The notes beneath the pieces are model-generated. The model was not told the DNA's origin and did not search any database. It saw only the letters and a program-made list of their open reading frames with translations. From NCBI GenBank assembly GCA_035295665.1, contig DATGIQ010000472.1:1-38347 (forward strand): a stretch of DNA of 38,347 bases. Reading direction: 5' to 3'. Source of the stretch: DATGIQ01 sp035295665. GTDB lineage: Bacteria > Planctomycetota > Planctomycetia > Gemmatales > Gemmataceae. The position numbers and the translations under genes are program-made. Within the stretch, counting starts at the first letter, position 1. Each line of letters opens with the position of its first letter. Positions 8,229 through 16,240 of the stretch are shown one piece after another.

Positions 8229-8232
8229 ACAC

Positions 8233-9627
8233 GTGTGGGTGAAGCGCTGGCCGACCGCTTTCCTGCGCCAGGTGACGAGGCCGTTCCTGCGCCTGCGGAG
8301 TCCGAGACTACGCAGCCTCCACTTTCATTACGAGAAGGCGGGACTATCCGTAGCCGATGAGCCAATTCCCTGGAACGCTGAGGCCATCGTGGTCAAAGCC
8401 CTGATCCAGTGGCCACGGGGTTTCATCCCGCCCAAGAGCGATTTCCAGTTACGGACGCCGGCTCATGTTCCACGCATGGCGGTCGAGTTGCAGGTGGATG
8501 AAGAAGAGGAGATGATTCGCGCGATTTTTCATCTTCCTCCAATCCAGGATGCGACCCGGGCCATGATCTACTACCAAGATCGCCTGCTGGGCCAGGGCCT
8601 ACTCCCTTTTCTGGCCGCGGATGTATTCCTTCGCGAAGTGCGCCTCCGCTCGTCGAGTTTCTTCGCCTTCTTCGGCAGGCAGGGCATTGCTTGTCAGCGT
8701 TTTCCGGAAGGCCAGTGCCGCGGCTTATCCGTCGGTGGAATCCTGACAAGCGCAACGAGCCTACTCCCGATCGTCGACTTTCAGCTGGAGCTGGAAGTTG
8801 CGGATCGCGGGACAGGACGTATACAGCGGATCGCTTTGCCGCTGACCCGCTCCCAGCTCCAGGGCAAAGAGGCCTGCTTGAGTGTGGCGCTGCCCTCCCG
8901 ACCGCGGGGAGTCGGCACCTATTTCGCCCGCTGGATTTTGGCCGATCGCCTGTTGGGACATACCGAGCTCGATGTGATTCCGCAGGCGGCGTTTCAGCAG
9001 TCGCTGTCGGTCAGCGAAGGTTGTTTCCTTTCTCAGGCAAAGGGGAGTACGGCCCATTTGCGCCATCACTTGCTCACCTGTGACGACACGCGAGGCTTGT
9101 GGCCCTGTTTCTTGATTGGCACCAAGCTGGCCGGCATGGCCGGACTTTGTCTACTGCACATCCGCGTGCAGTTCCGCGAGCCGAACCGTCGACCGCTCCT
9201 CCGCAAGCAGAAAATATTGGTGACCGATCGGCCGTCGCTCTGCATGGTGGACATGAGGGGACTTGCGGACTACCAGCAGATTCGCGCCTTCGAGTTACTG
9301 AGCAACGGCAAAGTCCTCAGCACTCTACCGATTAGGCCCACGCCGGTGGCCACCTTCACGAATGAAGGGGCATTTCGTACTGCCCCCGATTGTGACTGGA
9401 CTCCGTTCACCGAGGAAGAGCTCCTGGAACGCTTGGAAATACTCATGGAACCTGGAACGGGAACAGTCCCTTCTGATCAGGTACATTGCAGTGAGAGGAA
9501 CGGGACTGATCCGCCGTCCGCAATACAGATGCATGCTCAGCAGCCCCAAATGGAGGATCCGTCGGGGAGTTCACGTGCCACACCATTTGTAGCGGAAGAT
9601 CATCATCCGCGGTTAAGCGATCAGTAA
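8233..9627 (+). CDS. Hypothetical protein next to acetyltransferase
   Basis: A 464-residue protein that I do not recognise. No signal peptide or membrane segment is evident; the N-terminus is basic. The middle contains strand-rich segments (FQLELEVADRGTGRIQRIAL), and the last 70 residues are polar and low in hydrophobic content, probably disordered. I place the start at GTG 8233, because GAGG lies eight bases before it and it falls just after the acetyltransferase stop. An ATG at 8203 would add ten residues and overlap that gene by 26 bases with a weaker ribosome site. Coupling to the acetyltransferase suggests a shared role, which cannot be defined. Confidence 0.65.
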   Translation: MWVKRWPTAFLRQVTRPFLRLRSPRLRSLHFHYEKAGLSVADEPIPWNAEAIVVKALIQWPRGFIPPKSDFQLRTPAHVPRMAVELQVDEEEEMIRAIFHLPPIQDATRAMIYYQDRLLGQGLLPFLAADVFLREVRLRSSSFFAFFGRQGIACQRFPEGQCRGLSVGGILTSATSLLPIVDFQLELEVADRGTGRIQRIALPLTRSQLQGKEACLSVALPSRPRGVGTYFARWILADRLLGHTELDVIPQAAFQQSLSVSEGCFLSQAKGSTAHLRHHLLTCDDTRGLWPCFLIGTKLAGMAGLCLLHIRVQFREPNRRPLLRKQKILVTDRPSLCMVDMRGLADYQQIRAFELLSNGKVLSTLPIRPTPVATFTNEGAFRTAPDCDWTPFTEEELLERLEILMEPGTGTVPSDQVHCSERNGTDPPSAIQMHAQQPQMEDPSGSSRATPFVAEDHHPRLSDQ

Positions 9628-10020
9628 GGGATCCCATCTTGAAAGTGCAGCAGGGCGGAGAGAATCGTTCATCGCCGAGCAAGTCCCTGGACGAGCTTAA
9701 GCACGCTTAATGACGTTGATGCGAAGTGTCCTAACCTGCCGCCGGATTTACGGTAGCGTAAACTTCCCTGCCTAATCGGAGGAACGCAACCGCCTAACGA
9801 TGGATCCAGCCGGCCTTCAGTTCTCCCACCGGAGTATCGTATCGCCCAGTATGGGTAGTTGTTGCCCGCAAGTTGAAACTTGAGTGAGGAGAAGCCGCCC
9901 ACGGCCAGGACCCGACTGTTCGTGGTCGACTCCAGCCCATTCGGCGAGCTGCGGCGGCACCCGGCTTGCAAGGAGTCTAGATAGATACGTGCACCATTCT
10001 TCGGAACAGGAGGACTAGCG
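9628..10020. other. Non-coding stretch with one TTACG-type palindrome
   Basis: About 390 bases between the hypothetical gene and a small ORF. It holds a perfect 6-4-6 palindrome at 9747-9762 (separately listed) and, at its end, an AGGAGG ribosome site for the small gene at 10021. No other structure was recognised. Confidence 0.4.
9747..9762. promoter_or_regulatory. TTACG-N4-CGTAA operator-like site 1
   Basis: The sequence TTTACGGTAGCGTAAA is a perfect inverted repeat of six bases around a four-base centre. The 5-4-5 core has the geometry of Crp/Fnr-family sites (compare TTGAT-N4-ATCAA). Seven bases after the core comes TGCCT, as at the two other copies near 11030-11073. It lies about 260 bases before the small gene at 10021. 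Confidence 0.5.
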
Positions 10021-10203
10021 ATGGATTACCGACCTTTAATGGGTGCGGAGCGGAGACAACTTTTGGCGGCCCTACGCGGCAATGCCGAGTGCGGCTCCGC
10101 GATTCTAACAGATCGCAAAGATACCAGCTTCGTAGGCACGGCCGAAGATGTGACGGATCAGGAAGTGATCACGGCCATCAGGTCCGTACCCTGTCATTAC
10201 TGA
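10021..10203 (+). CDS. Small hypothetical protein (60 aa)
   Basis: A 60-residue ORF beginning MDYRPLMGAERRQLL, with a strong AGGAGG ribosome site a few bases before the ATG, which is the main reason to accept it. It is soluble and mildly charged, with two cysteines, and has no domain I recognise. It is convergent with the Crp/Fnr-type regulator, their stops being nine bases apart. The TTACG-type palindrome 260 bases upstream might link it to that regulator, but this is conjecture. Confidence 0.5.
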   Translation: MDYRPLMGAERRQLLAALRGNAECGSAILTDRKDTSFVGTAEDVTDQEVITAIRSVPCHY

Positions 10204-10212
10204 GCAGGTTCA

Positions 10213-10920
10213 TTAAGGCAGGTGCTCAAAGTAGTCTCGGATGAGCCGGTAGCAGCTACAAGAGGCGGCCTCCAGACCCGGCCGGTCAAGGATGTGAAGT
10301 TCACCCCGGCGGTAGCGGATCAGCCCGGCGCGCTCCAGGGCGCTGGTAGCCTCAGACACACTGGCCAGCCGCACGGTCAGCATGAATGCTAAAAACTTCA
10401 GGGTAAGCGGCAGACGGTCGGACCCCAAGCGATCGTGGGCCATCAGCAGCCAGCGGGTGTACCGCTTCGGTACCGAGTGCAGGCAGTTGCACACAGCGGA
10501 CTGGCTGACCTGGACCAGAAACGCATCGGTGTACTGTAGCAATAACTCGCTCAGTACAGAACTGCGCCGAGCCGCGGCGCGGAATGCTTTGGCTGACACC
10601 CGCAGAGCCGGACCCGGGGCTTGGACGATAGCCCGATGCGGATGGATGTCGGCTCCTAGAAACACCGGCAGACCCACCATTCCCTCTCGCCCCACGACCG
10701 CCACCTCCGCGACCTTTTCGCTCTCCACGGGAACGAGGATCGATACGAGTCCGCCGTCGGGAAAGTAAACCGATTGGATCGGCTCCCCTGCCTCAAAGAG
10801 CACCTCCCCGTGATTCAGGACGGCCGCCTTCAGATCATCCGCGAGCCACCGACGGACTCGGGGGGGCAGCGCTGCCAGCAATCGGTTTCCTCCATCCGAG
10901 GGCACAGTCGTGTTTGGCAT
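10213..10920 (-). CDS. Crp/Fnr family transcriptional regulator
   Basis: A 235-residue protein with an N-terminal cyclic-nucleotide-binding-like beta roll (GEVLFEAGEPIQSVYFPDGG, then VVGREGMVGLPVFLG) and a C-terminal winged helix (LTLKFLAFMLTVRLASVSEATSALERAGLIRYRRGELHILD) with the Crp-type recognition-helix layout R-x-S-V-S-E-A. The cAMP-contact residues of E. coli Crp are not evident, and there is no Fnr-type N-terminal cysteine cluster; cysteines occur near residue 155 and close to the C-terminus. The effector is unknown. The start at 10920 is preceded by GGAGG; an in-frame ATG five codons earlier is less well placed. Two TTACG-N4-CGTAA-like sites lie 110-153 bases upstream, suggesting autoregulation. 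Confidence 0.85.
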   Translation of the reverse strand: MPNTTVPSDGGNRLLAALPPRVRRWLADDLKAAVLNHGEVLFEAGEPIQSVYFPDGGLVSILVPVESEKVAEVAVVGREGMVGLPVFLGADIHPHRAIVQAPGPALRVSAKAFRAAARRSSVLSELLLQYTDAFLVQVSQSAVCNCLHSVPKRYTRWLLMAHDRLGSDRLPLTLKFLAFMLTVRLASVSEATSALERAGLIRYRRGELHILDRPGLEAASCSCYRLIRDYFEHLP

Positions 10921-11029
10921 GTAGCCTCCGCGCATCAGTGCTGTGCACTTTCCCCGCCCAATCTAGGATAAGAATGGCCGCCAACCGGGAAATCCCTTGA
11001 TGGGCTTTTGCCCCCGGAATAATCCGAAT

Positions 11030-11043
11030 GTACGGTAGCGTAA
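11030..11043. promoter_or_regulatory. TTACG-N4-CGTAA operator-like site 2
   Basis: GTACGGTAGCGTAA, one mismatch from the perfect copy, followed seven bases later by TGCCT. It lies exactly 30 bases from site 3, so the pair forms a short tandem repeat of about three helical turns upstream of the Crp/Fnr-type gene. Confidence 0.5.
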
Positions 11044-11059
11044 GTCGGCGTGCCTGGAG

Positions 11060-11073
11060 TTACGGTAGCGTAA
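11060..11073. promoter_or_regulatory. TTACG-N4-CGTAA operator-like site 3
   Basis: TTACGGTAGCGTAA, identical to the core of site 1 including the GTAG centre, again followed by seven bases and TGCCT. It sits about 140 bases upstream of the Crp/Fnr-type start codon. Conservation of the centre and the flanking TGCCT is more than the palindrome alone would need. Confidence 0.5.
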
Positions 11074-11789
11074 ACGGAATTGCCTGATTACAGGAACAGG
11101 ACTGCCTGACGAGAGAATCAGTCGGCCTTCCGATGCCTCAATGGGTTTTCGCCGATTGGCGGATGCCGATCAGAGATGTCAGAGGCCGATGCCTCATGCC
11201 TTGATGGATGCCTACTCGGAAAGAACAGACCAACCGGGACCCTCAGCCGGGTTGCGCGATCTGCTTGATCGCCGAAAGACGGGCACACCGGTACCGGCAC
11301 ACAGTACGATATGAACCGACCAGACATACGCGCAGCAATCCCCCGTCGCGAAGATATGATTCATGTCCGCGCCTCACCTCCAGACTCCTTCAGAGGCACG
11401 AGGTTTGCATGATGATCACTGGGTTGTCTGCTCTCGCAGAGCCAGGACCAACCTCTTAAGCAGCCCCGCACCCTGGGCAGCACCTACCACAACGGACCTC
11501 ACCCTGTTGGCCGCGGGTTGAGTACGGGAGGGTTCTTCTCGGACCCACGCACAGACTAAGTTTCAGTCGGCACCGTGTCCTTACCGAATTGGGGGTCATG
11601 CCCGTGACGGTGCGCCGTGTGTCCCCAGGGAAGATCGGCCTGTGGCCCATTCTAGGCCACACCAACTGCTCGTGCACTTTCCATCGGACATGTAGAATGG
11701 CCCCGGAATCCTGACGGCGAATCGTTTCCCGGGAGCGGTTGGGGTTCTGGAGCGGACTCTGTTTTCTTATGTGAATGAAAGGAGGAAGC

Positions 11790-11855
11790 ATGCTAACGCA
11801 CTACAAAGCCCAATGGATTTCCAAGTTCCAAGACTTGTTGCAAATCGCTGCGTAA
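11790..11855 (+). CDS. 21-residue ORF with strong ribosome site
   Basis: An ATG preceded by AAAGGAGG opens a 21-codon frame ending at TAA 11853-11855 (starting MLTHYKAQW). It may be a true small peptide or a leader. Alternatively it is the start of a longer gene disrupted by a frameshift, because the neighbouring frame is open from here to 12069. No family recognised. Confidence 0.3.
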   Translation: MLTHYKAQWISKFQDLLQIAA

Positions 11856-11865
11856 GTCACAGCGA

Positions 11866-12069
11866 TTGCATGATGTACTCCTGCTCGACACATTCGAGGG
11901 GTTCATCGTGATAGAGCCGGCTGACAAGAGCTTCGGGGATGGGCCCGTACTCAGCCCCGATGAATGTAACTACGAATTGCAACCGGCTTGGTACGCTGGC
12001 CCGATCGCTCGACTTACCGAAGCTCGGCAGCGCCTGGGCCTGAACGGCAACTTCGCAGGGAGTCCGTGA
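11866..12069 (+). CDS. Possible small protein or frameshifted continuation
   Basis: A 67-residue open frame from a TTG codon (HDVLLLDTFEGFIVIEPADK...). Composition is protein-like, but there is no ribosome site before it. The frame is also open upstream into the preceding 21-codon ORF, whose ribosome site could be the real one if a frameshift separates them. Unrecognised. Confidence 0.25.
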   Translation: MHDVLLLDTFEGFIVIEPADKSFGDGPVLSPDECNYELQPAWYAGPIARLTEARQRLGLNGNFAGSP

Positions 12070-12181
12070 CTCCTCCAACGTGGAGCCCCCTTCTCTCAGG
12101 ACAGGCTGTCTGGCGTCCCTTGGAACGGGAGGCCGGGCGGCCTGGTTTCCGTTTGCCATTGGAGAGCAGCAATGATGAATA

Positions 12182-12592
12182 ATGCCTCCACGAAACGATA
12201 CCGTGATGGAAGGCGATGTGGTTATGCGCCACAACAGCATGAAGTACGGCGGCGATAATGTGCCGGACAGACAGGCCGCCAGCCGTGATGTGGTCCCGAA
12301 ACCGTGTGAGGAAGCTCCTCCTCCGCTCGACACGCCGTGTGATCTCCCGATCACCAGCGACACTTCCTTCTCCAAGGAACAGATCATCCGGCGTTGCGGC
12401 CGGTACTTGCTAACCCGGGATGCGTCGGGCTTTCGTTGGGTCTTAACAGGCAGGCGCGGATCAGTCTGGTACTGGCATGCAGACACGCGGCAATGGACTG
12501 CCCGCTGTTGTGCCTACCGCACTCCGCAAGAAGCCCAAGCAGGGCTTGAGGAAGCCCTAACCCAAGAACAGGTCAGAGACCTGGCCCGGTGA
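12182..12592 (+). CDS. Hypothetical protein (136 aa)
   Basis: A small soluble protein that I do not recognise. The last 75 residues (RYLLTRDASGFRWVLTGRRG, then VWYWHADTRQWTARC) look like a compact tryptophan-rich domain; the first 60 are proline-rich and polar. The start is uncertain: internal ATGs at 12203 and 12224 are possible and none has a strong ribosome site. It is convergent with mscL. Confidence 0.45.
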   Translation: MPPRNDTVMEGDVVMRHNSMKYGGDNVPDRQAASRDVVPKPCEEAPPPLDTPCDLPITSDTSFSKEQIIRRCGRYLLTRDASGFRWVLTGRRGSVWYWHADTRQWTARCCAYRTPQEAQAGLEEALTQEQVRDLAR

Positions 12593-12687
12593 GCGGATCA
12601 CCTCTCCGTTCCGGCGTCTATCCCGTGTAGATTGATCGGGGCGTTCGAGGCTTCTCACCGAATTCGTAGCCGGCCACTGATGGTTGG

Positions 12688-13095
12688 TTACTTCAGCTCG
12701 GACGTGCAGTAAGCACACCGCACGGCCGCAATTGGAATGGTGGACACACAATAGGGACATTGCTTGGTCGTGGGCGCTGCCTTGGCGGGCCGCTTGAGTG
12801 CGTTCATCGCCTTTACCAGCAAGAAGACGCAGAAGACTACGATGAGGAAATCGAAAAACGTCTGTAGGAAGTTGCCATAGTTAAGATAGACCGGTCCTTT
12901 TTCTCCGGTACCGATTTGCATTTGCAATCCGGTGAAATTCACGCCGCCGACAGCCAAGCCGATGGGCGGCATCAGCACGTCGCCCACCAGCGAGCTAACG
13001 ATCTTCCCGAACGCCGCTCCAATAATGATGCCGACAGCCATATCGACGACGTTGCCGCGCATCGCAAATTCTTTGAATTCTGTCAATAGTCCCAT
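12688..13095 (-). CDS. mscL: Large-conductance mechanosensitive channel with zinc-ribbon tail
   Basis: A 135-residue MscL, the inner-membrane pentameric channel that opens under membrane tension and releases solutes during osmotic downshock. The start MGLLTEFKEFAMRGNVVDMA and the pore helix VGIIIGAAFGKIVSSLVGD are canonical, with the second helix at FFDFLIVVFCVFLLVKAMN. The unusual part is the C-terminus: instead of ending in a charged helix it continues into C113-P-Y-C116 and C127-A-Y-C130, a four-cysteine zinc-ribbon-like motif on the cytosolic side. This tail is seen in some MscL proteins annotated with a C-terminal zinc ribbon. The ATG is preceded by GGAGATCACC. Single gene. Confidence 0.95.
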   Translation of the reverse strand: MGLLTEFKEFAMRGNVVDMAVGIIIGAAFGKIVSSLVGDVLMPPIGLAVGGVNFTGLQMQIGTGEKGPVYLNYGNFLQTFFDFLIVVFCVFLLVKAMNALKRPAKAAPTTKQCPYCVSTIPIAAVRCAYCTSELK

Positions 13096-13532
13096 GGTGA
13101 TCTCCCATTCTCCAATGGCTCAACCAACGAGCAGCCGAGAGCAAGCTGGAACGAGGTATCGTCACCGACGTTGAGAAGGACATCGAACCGTGCCTCCGTC
13201 TGGGGCTTCCCGATGGATAAGGCAGCACAGTCCCGATGTTGGAACAAGATGGATGAGAAATCCGGCACACGGTTAAGGGCAACAGCCGGATGATACGCTG
13301 GCTCGAGCTTCAGTGCAAGCGCTTTGCTCCGGTCGGGCTCTGGCAGGTGTCATGCCTCCGCCGTTGGTGCCTCGGAAACCGGTGGATCCTGCACAGGGGC
13401 AGAGGGACTGAGCTTCGGCGCCCCCTTGGGGCACAATCCCCGTGCCCACGAGATTAGCATTCAACCCTGACATGCCCGCGAAGGACCTTCGCAGGCATGT
13501 CAGGGTTGTGCCGCAGAATCATCCATGATGAT
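13096..13532. other. Gap between dinB-like gene and mscL
   Basis: About 437 bases. It carries the long palindrome at 13463-13507 and the mscL upstream region. A 61-codon minus-strand frame starting with GTG at 13268 runs into the mscL start; its composition is protein-like (RFDVLLNVGDDTSFQL), but it has no recognised family or ribosome site, so it is not called as a gene. Confidence 0.35.
13463..13507 (-). terminator. 45-bp palindrome after the DinB gene
   Basis: Arms of 22 bases, AACCCTGACATGCC... and its inverted copy, with one mismatch and almost no loop (centre AAGGACCTT). It begins 26 bases beyond the stop of the DinB gene, so it is placed like a terminator, but it lacks a T-tract on either strand. 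It could equally be a repetitive palindrome. Confidence 0.5.
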
Positions 13533-14018
13533 TCAGATGCTCGAAGGCTGGCAGGGTTTGCCGAGCCGGGCTCGCTTGTCGTAGAGGAATTTCAGATGGT
13601 GATCCACATGCTCAATGTAACCTTTCACCATTTCTCCCACCGTCACCCGACCGCGCCGGTTGTGCGCGCCCTGGCGATTGAACGCCTCATCGGGCAGCTT
13701 TCGCAACACACGGGCAAACTGGCGGCGACCGACCTCGAAGAGAATAAGTGCATCCTCCAAGGATTGCTCGTGGGAAAATAGCCGCTCCACATACGCCGTT
13801 TCATCGGCGTACAACAGCGGCGGGTTGTCTTCAGTGAGCATTCGCTTCATCCGGTCGATGGCGATGCAGTCGCTGTCCGTCACATGGAGGACTAGTTCCA
13901 AGATCGACCATTTGCCGGGGCCCGGCCGTGCGGTGATTTCTTCCTTGCCCAACCCGGCTACCGCCTGGCGCAGCCGGGGACCACAGGCGACAAACGCTTC
14001 GATCAGTTGTCGGTCCAT
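13533..14018 (-). CDS. DinB/DUF664 superfamily protein
   Basis: A 161-residue four-helix-bundle protein of the DinB/YfiT superfamily, metal-dependent enzymes often acting with small thiols or in resistance; the individual reaction is not known. The likely metal ligands are H45 (LVLHVTD), H137 and H141 (YIEHVDHHLKF), the normal three-histidine pattern. The segment RPGPGKWSILELVLHVTD (P-G-K-W-S-I-x-E-x-x-x-H) is a strong family signature. AAGGAG lies upstream of the ATG. It is the last gene of a minus-strand run after ribokinase and cysK; a link to cysteine/thiol chemistry is possible but unproven. Confidence 0.88.
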   Translation of the reverse strand: MDRQLIEAFVACGPRLRQAVAGLGKEEITARPGPGKWSILELVLHVTDSDCIAIDRMKRMLTEDNPPLLYADETAYVERLFSHEQSLEDALILFEVGRRQFARVLRKLPDEAFNRQGAHNRRGRVTVGEMVKGYIEHVDHHLKFLYDKRARLGKPCQPSSI

Positions 14019-14088
14019 TCAAATCTCCTTGCGTTCGAGTGTCTCTTGAATTCTTTCGGTACGGATCGATACCCGCAAGCCCCTTGCC

Positions 14089-15036
14089 TCAACCCAGGCC
14101 ATACCCGGATTTGCTCTGCGCACGGGTGAACAGCTCTGTCGTCACATAACGCTCGCCGGTATCGGGGAGGAGCACAACGATCATTTTTCCCGCGGCGGAG
14201 CTGCGGGAAGCCACCAGGAGCGCGGCATGCAGCGCGGCACCCGAGGAAACACCCGCCAGAATTCCTTCTTCGCGCCCCAGCCGGCGCGTGCAGTGGAAGG
14301 CTTCCTCGTCCGTTGCAGCTACGACGTCGTCGATGATATCGCGGTTCAACACCTTCGGGATGAAGCCGACGCCAATGCCCGGCATGCGATGGTTTCCTAC
14401 GGGCCCTCCGGACAGAATCGCTGCCCCGACGGGCTCCACCGCAACCACACGGATCGTGGGTTTATGCTCCTTCAGCACCTCGCCCACGCCCGTAATGGTT
14501 CCACCGGTCCCCACGGCGGAAACGAAGATGTCCACGGCCCCGCGCGTAGCTTCCCAGATTTCCACAGCGGTGGTTCGCCGGTGTACTTCGGGGTTCGCAG
14601 GGTTGCTGAACTGATCGAGCAGGAGTGCATTGGGGATCGCCTGAGCGAGTTGGGTGGCCCGTGCGACCGCGTCTGCCATGAGGATGCCAGGGGTGAGCAC
14701 CACTTCGGCACCGAGATGTCGTAGCAGGGCGACCCGTTCCCTCGACATCGTCTCCGGCATCGTCAGAATCAGTCGGTAACCCCGGAGCGCGGCCACAAAA
14801 GCAAGTCCGATGCCGGTGTTGCCGCCGGTGGCCTCGATCAATGTCATCCCCGGTCGCAAAACACCCTGCCGCTCGGCACTCTCGATCATGGCAACGCCGA
14901 CCCGATCCTTCACACTGCCACACGGGTTGCGCATTTCCAGTTTGGCGATGACCCGGGCCTGCACCCGCGTCGCCAAGCGGGTGAGTTCGACCAGAGGCGT
15001 GTTGCCGACCGTGGCTGCAAGATCACGAGAGATCAC
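14089..15036 (-). CDS. cysK: Cysteine synthase (O-acetylserine sulfhydrylase)
   Basis: A 315-residue PLP enzyme that makes cysteine from O-acetylserine and sulfide in the cytosol. K43 in PCGSVKDRVG is the PLP lysine. EATGGNTGIGLAF is the substrate/PLP loop, here T-G-G-N-T-G rather than the more common T-S-G-N-T-G. GTGGTITG (176-183) binds the PLP phosphate. The early GNTPLVEL motif is also present. The length is typical. Translation starts at GTG 15036, with GAAGGGA about nine bases upstream. It lies 70 bases before the DinB-like gene and 141 bases after the ribokinase gene on the same strand. The family also includes cystathionine beta-synthase-like and O-phosphoserine-dependent enzymes, so the exact donor is not certain. 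Confidence 0.92.
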   Translation of the reverse strand: MISRDLAATVGNTPLVELTRLATRVQARVIAKLEMRNPCGSVKDRVGVAMIESAERQGVLRPGMTLIEATGGNTGIGLAFVAALRGYRLILTMPETMSRERVALLRHLGAEVVLTPGILMADAVARATQLAQAIPNALLLDQFSNPANPEVHRRTTAVEIWEATRGAVDIFVSAVGTGGTITGVGEVLKEHKPTIRVVAVEPVGAAILSGGPVGNHRMPGIGVGFIPKVLNRDIIDDVVAATDEEAFHCTRRLGREEGILAGVSSGAALHAALLVASRSSAAGKMIVVLLPDTGERYVTTELFTRAQSKSGYGLG

Positions 15037-15177
15037 CGATCAGTGTCCCTTCGATCATGGATGCCAGTGATCGTCCGATGCATCCCCCCGCCATCAGACA
15101 AGAAAGACACAGACGGAGGAAGTCGGTTCGCGCCGCTTTTCGAAAGCGGTTGCGAGGATTTGTCGATCGGGTCGCCG

Positions 15178-16128
15178 CTAAATGGGTTGTCGCTGCATGA
15201 GCGCTTCCAGCTCCGGACGCCATGCCAGCGAGGGCTGCGCACCGGCGCGCGTGGTCGCCAGGGCACCGGCAGCATTGGCAAAGGCTACCGCGTCCCTCAT
15301 TTGTCTTCCCTCGGCTAACGCCACCGCCAGCGCACCGTTGAACGCGTCTCCCGCTGCCGTCGTATCCACCGCGGGAACGGGATAGGCTGGGATCTGCTGC
15401 TGGATAGACCCCGTCGCAAGGTAGGCACCCCGCTCGCCCAGGGTAAGGACCACCGTTGGCGGGCCGAGCGTCCGCATGGTTTGGGTCGCGCGCCTTGGCC
15501 AGGCATCGTCTACGAGTCCAGCATCCGTCGTCCGGGCGATCCCCGAGACGAGTTCTGCTTCCGTTTCATTGGGAGTCAGGATACTTACCTGGGACAGAAG
15601 CGAAGCTGGGACCTGCTGCGCGGGGGCGGGATTCAGAATGGCCGGCACACCGCCTTGTGCCGCCCGAGCGATGGCATACGCCACCGTGGTGAGCGGGATT
15701 TCCAACTGGCACAGGAGAATATCGGCGGACCGAAGCACGTCTCCAGCCCGATCAACATCTTCCGGGGAGCAGGCCAGGTTTGCCTGGGGCACCACGATGA
15801 TGGAATTATTCCCGTCCTGATCGACATGGATACAACACGAAGCGGTTTTGAGCGCCGGATCGCGCCGGACAAATTCCGTCGCCACACCGCTTTCGGCCAG
15901 GCTCGCCAGCAGACGATCGGCCAAAAAGTCGTCTCCGACCCGGCCAACCATGTAGACTTCAGCACCCAGACGGCCAGCCTGAACAGCCTGGTTGGCTCCT
16001 TTTCCGCCGGGGAACATGCCGAACGTCTCGCCCAGAACGGTTTCGCCTTTTCGGGGCAGACGAGCTGCCTGGGCCACAAAATCGAAGACAAGACTTCCGA
16101 TCACGACGATTCGCGGTTTGCCCTTCAT
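15178..16128 (-). CDS. rbsK: Ribokinase (PfkB family)
   Basis: A 316-residue kinase close to ribokinase, which phosphorylates D-ribose to ribose-5-phosphate with ATP. FPGGKGANQAVQAGRLGA is the ribokinase version of the first PfkB signature, and VDTTAAGDAFNGALAVALA holds the second (D-T-T-x-A-G-D-x-F) with the catalytic Asp. PNETEAELVSGI is the ribokinase N-x-x-E motif. The start at 16128 has GGGAG upstream and begins MKGKPRIVVIGS; an in-frame start 12 codons earlier lacks support. No ribose transporter is nearby, so the substrate could be another pentose or a nucleoside. Divergent from the ClC gene. Confidence 0.88.
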   Translation of the reverse strand: MKGKPRIVVIGSLVFDFVAQAARLPRKGETVLGETFGMFPGGKGANQAVQAGRLGAEVYMVGRVGDDFLADRLLASLAESGVATEFVRRDPALKTASCCIHVDQDGNNSIIVVPQANLACSPEDVDRAGDVLRSADILLCQLEIPLTTVAYAIARAAQGGVPAILNPAPAQQVPASLLSQVSILTPNETEAELVSGIARTTDAGLVDDAWPRRATQTMRTLGPPTVVLTLGERGAYLATGSIQQQIPAYPVPAVDTTAAGDAFNGALAVALAEGRQMRDAVAFANAAGALATTRAGAQPSLAWRPELEALMQRQPI

Positions 16129-16240
16129 GCGCAGCTCCCGTTGGGTGATGGTCAACACCGCCACCGCGGCTTAGGATAGGGAAAAGCTGGCAACCTGCTT
16201 GCATGGACAGGCCAACAAGCACTCATGAGGAAGCCTATCG

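Larger units (their letters stand above)
10936..11789. other. Long sparsely coding stretch
   Basis: About 850 bases upstream of the Crp/Fnr-type gene. It holds two tandem operator-like sites (11030-11073) and a short perfect hairpin, TGTGGCC with GGCCACA seven bases later (11641-11661). No convincing gene or remnant was found; short open frames here lack ribosome sites and family similarity. Confidence 0.4.

Noticed and set aside
9669..9971. Minus-strand 100-codon frame in the gap after the hypothetical gene
   Set aside because: No ribosome site and no recognisable family; composition does not resemble neighbours.
11030..11090. The TTACG repeats as a CRISPR array
   Set aside because: Only two adjacent copies of a 14-base unit 30 bases apart, with no spacer-length variation, no leader and no cas genes.
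11857..12486. Minus-strand open frame of 209 codons
   Set aside because: No ribosome site or family similarity; composition is serine/proline/arginine-rich as expected for antisense of GC-rich DNA, and it overlaps a more protein-like plus-strand frame.
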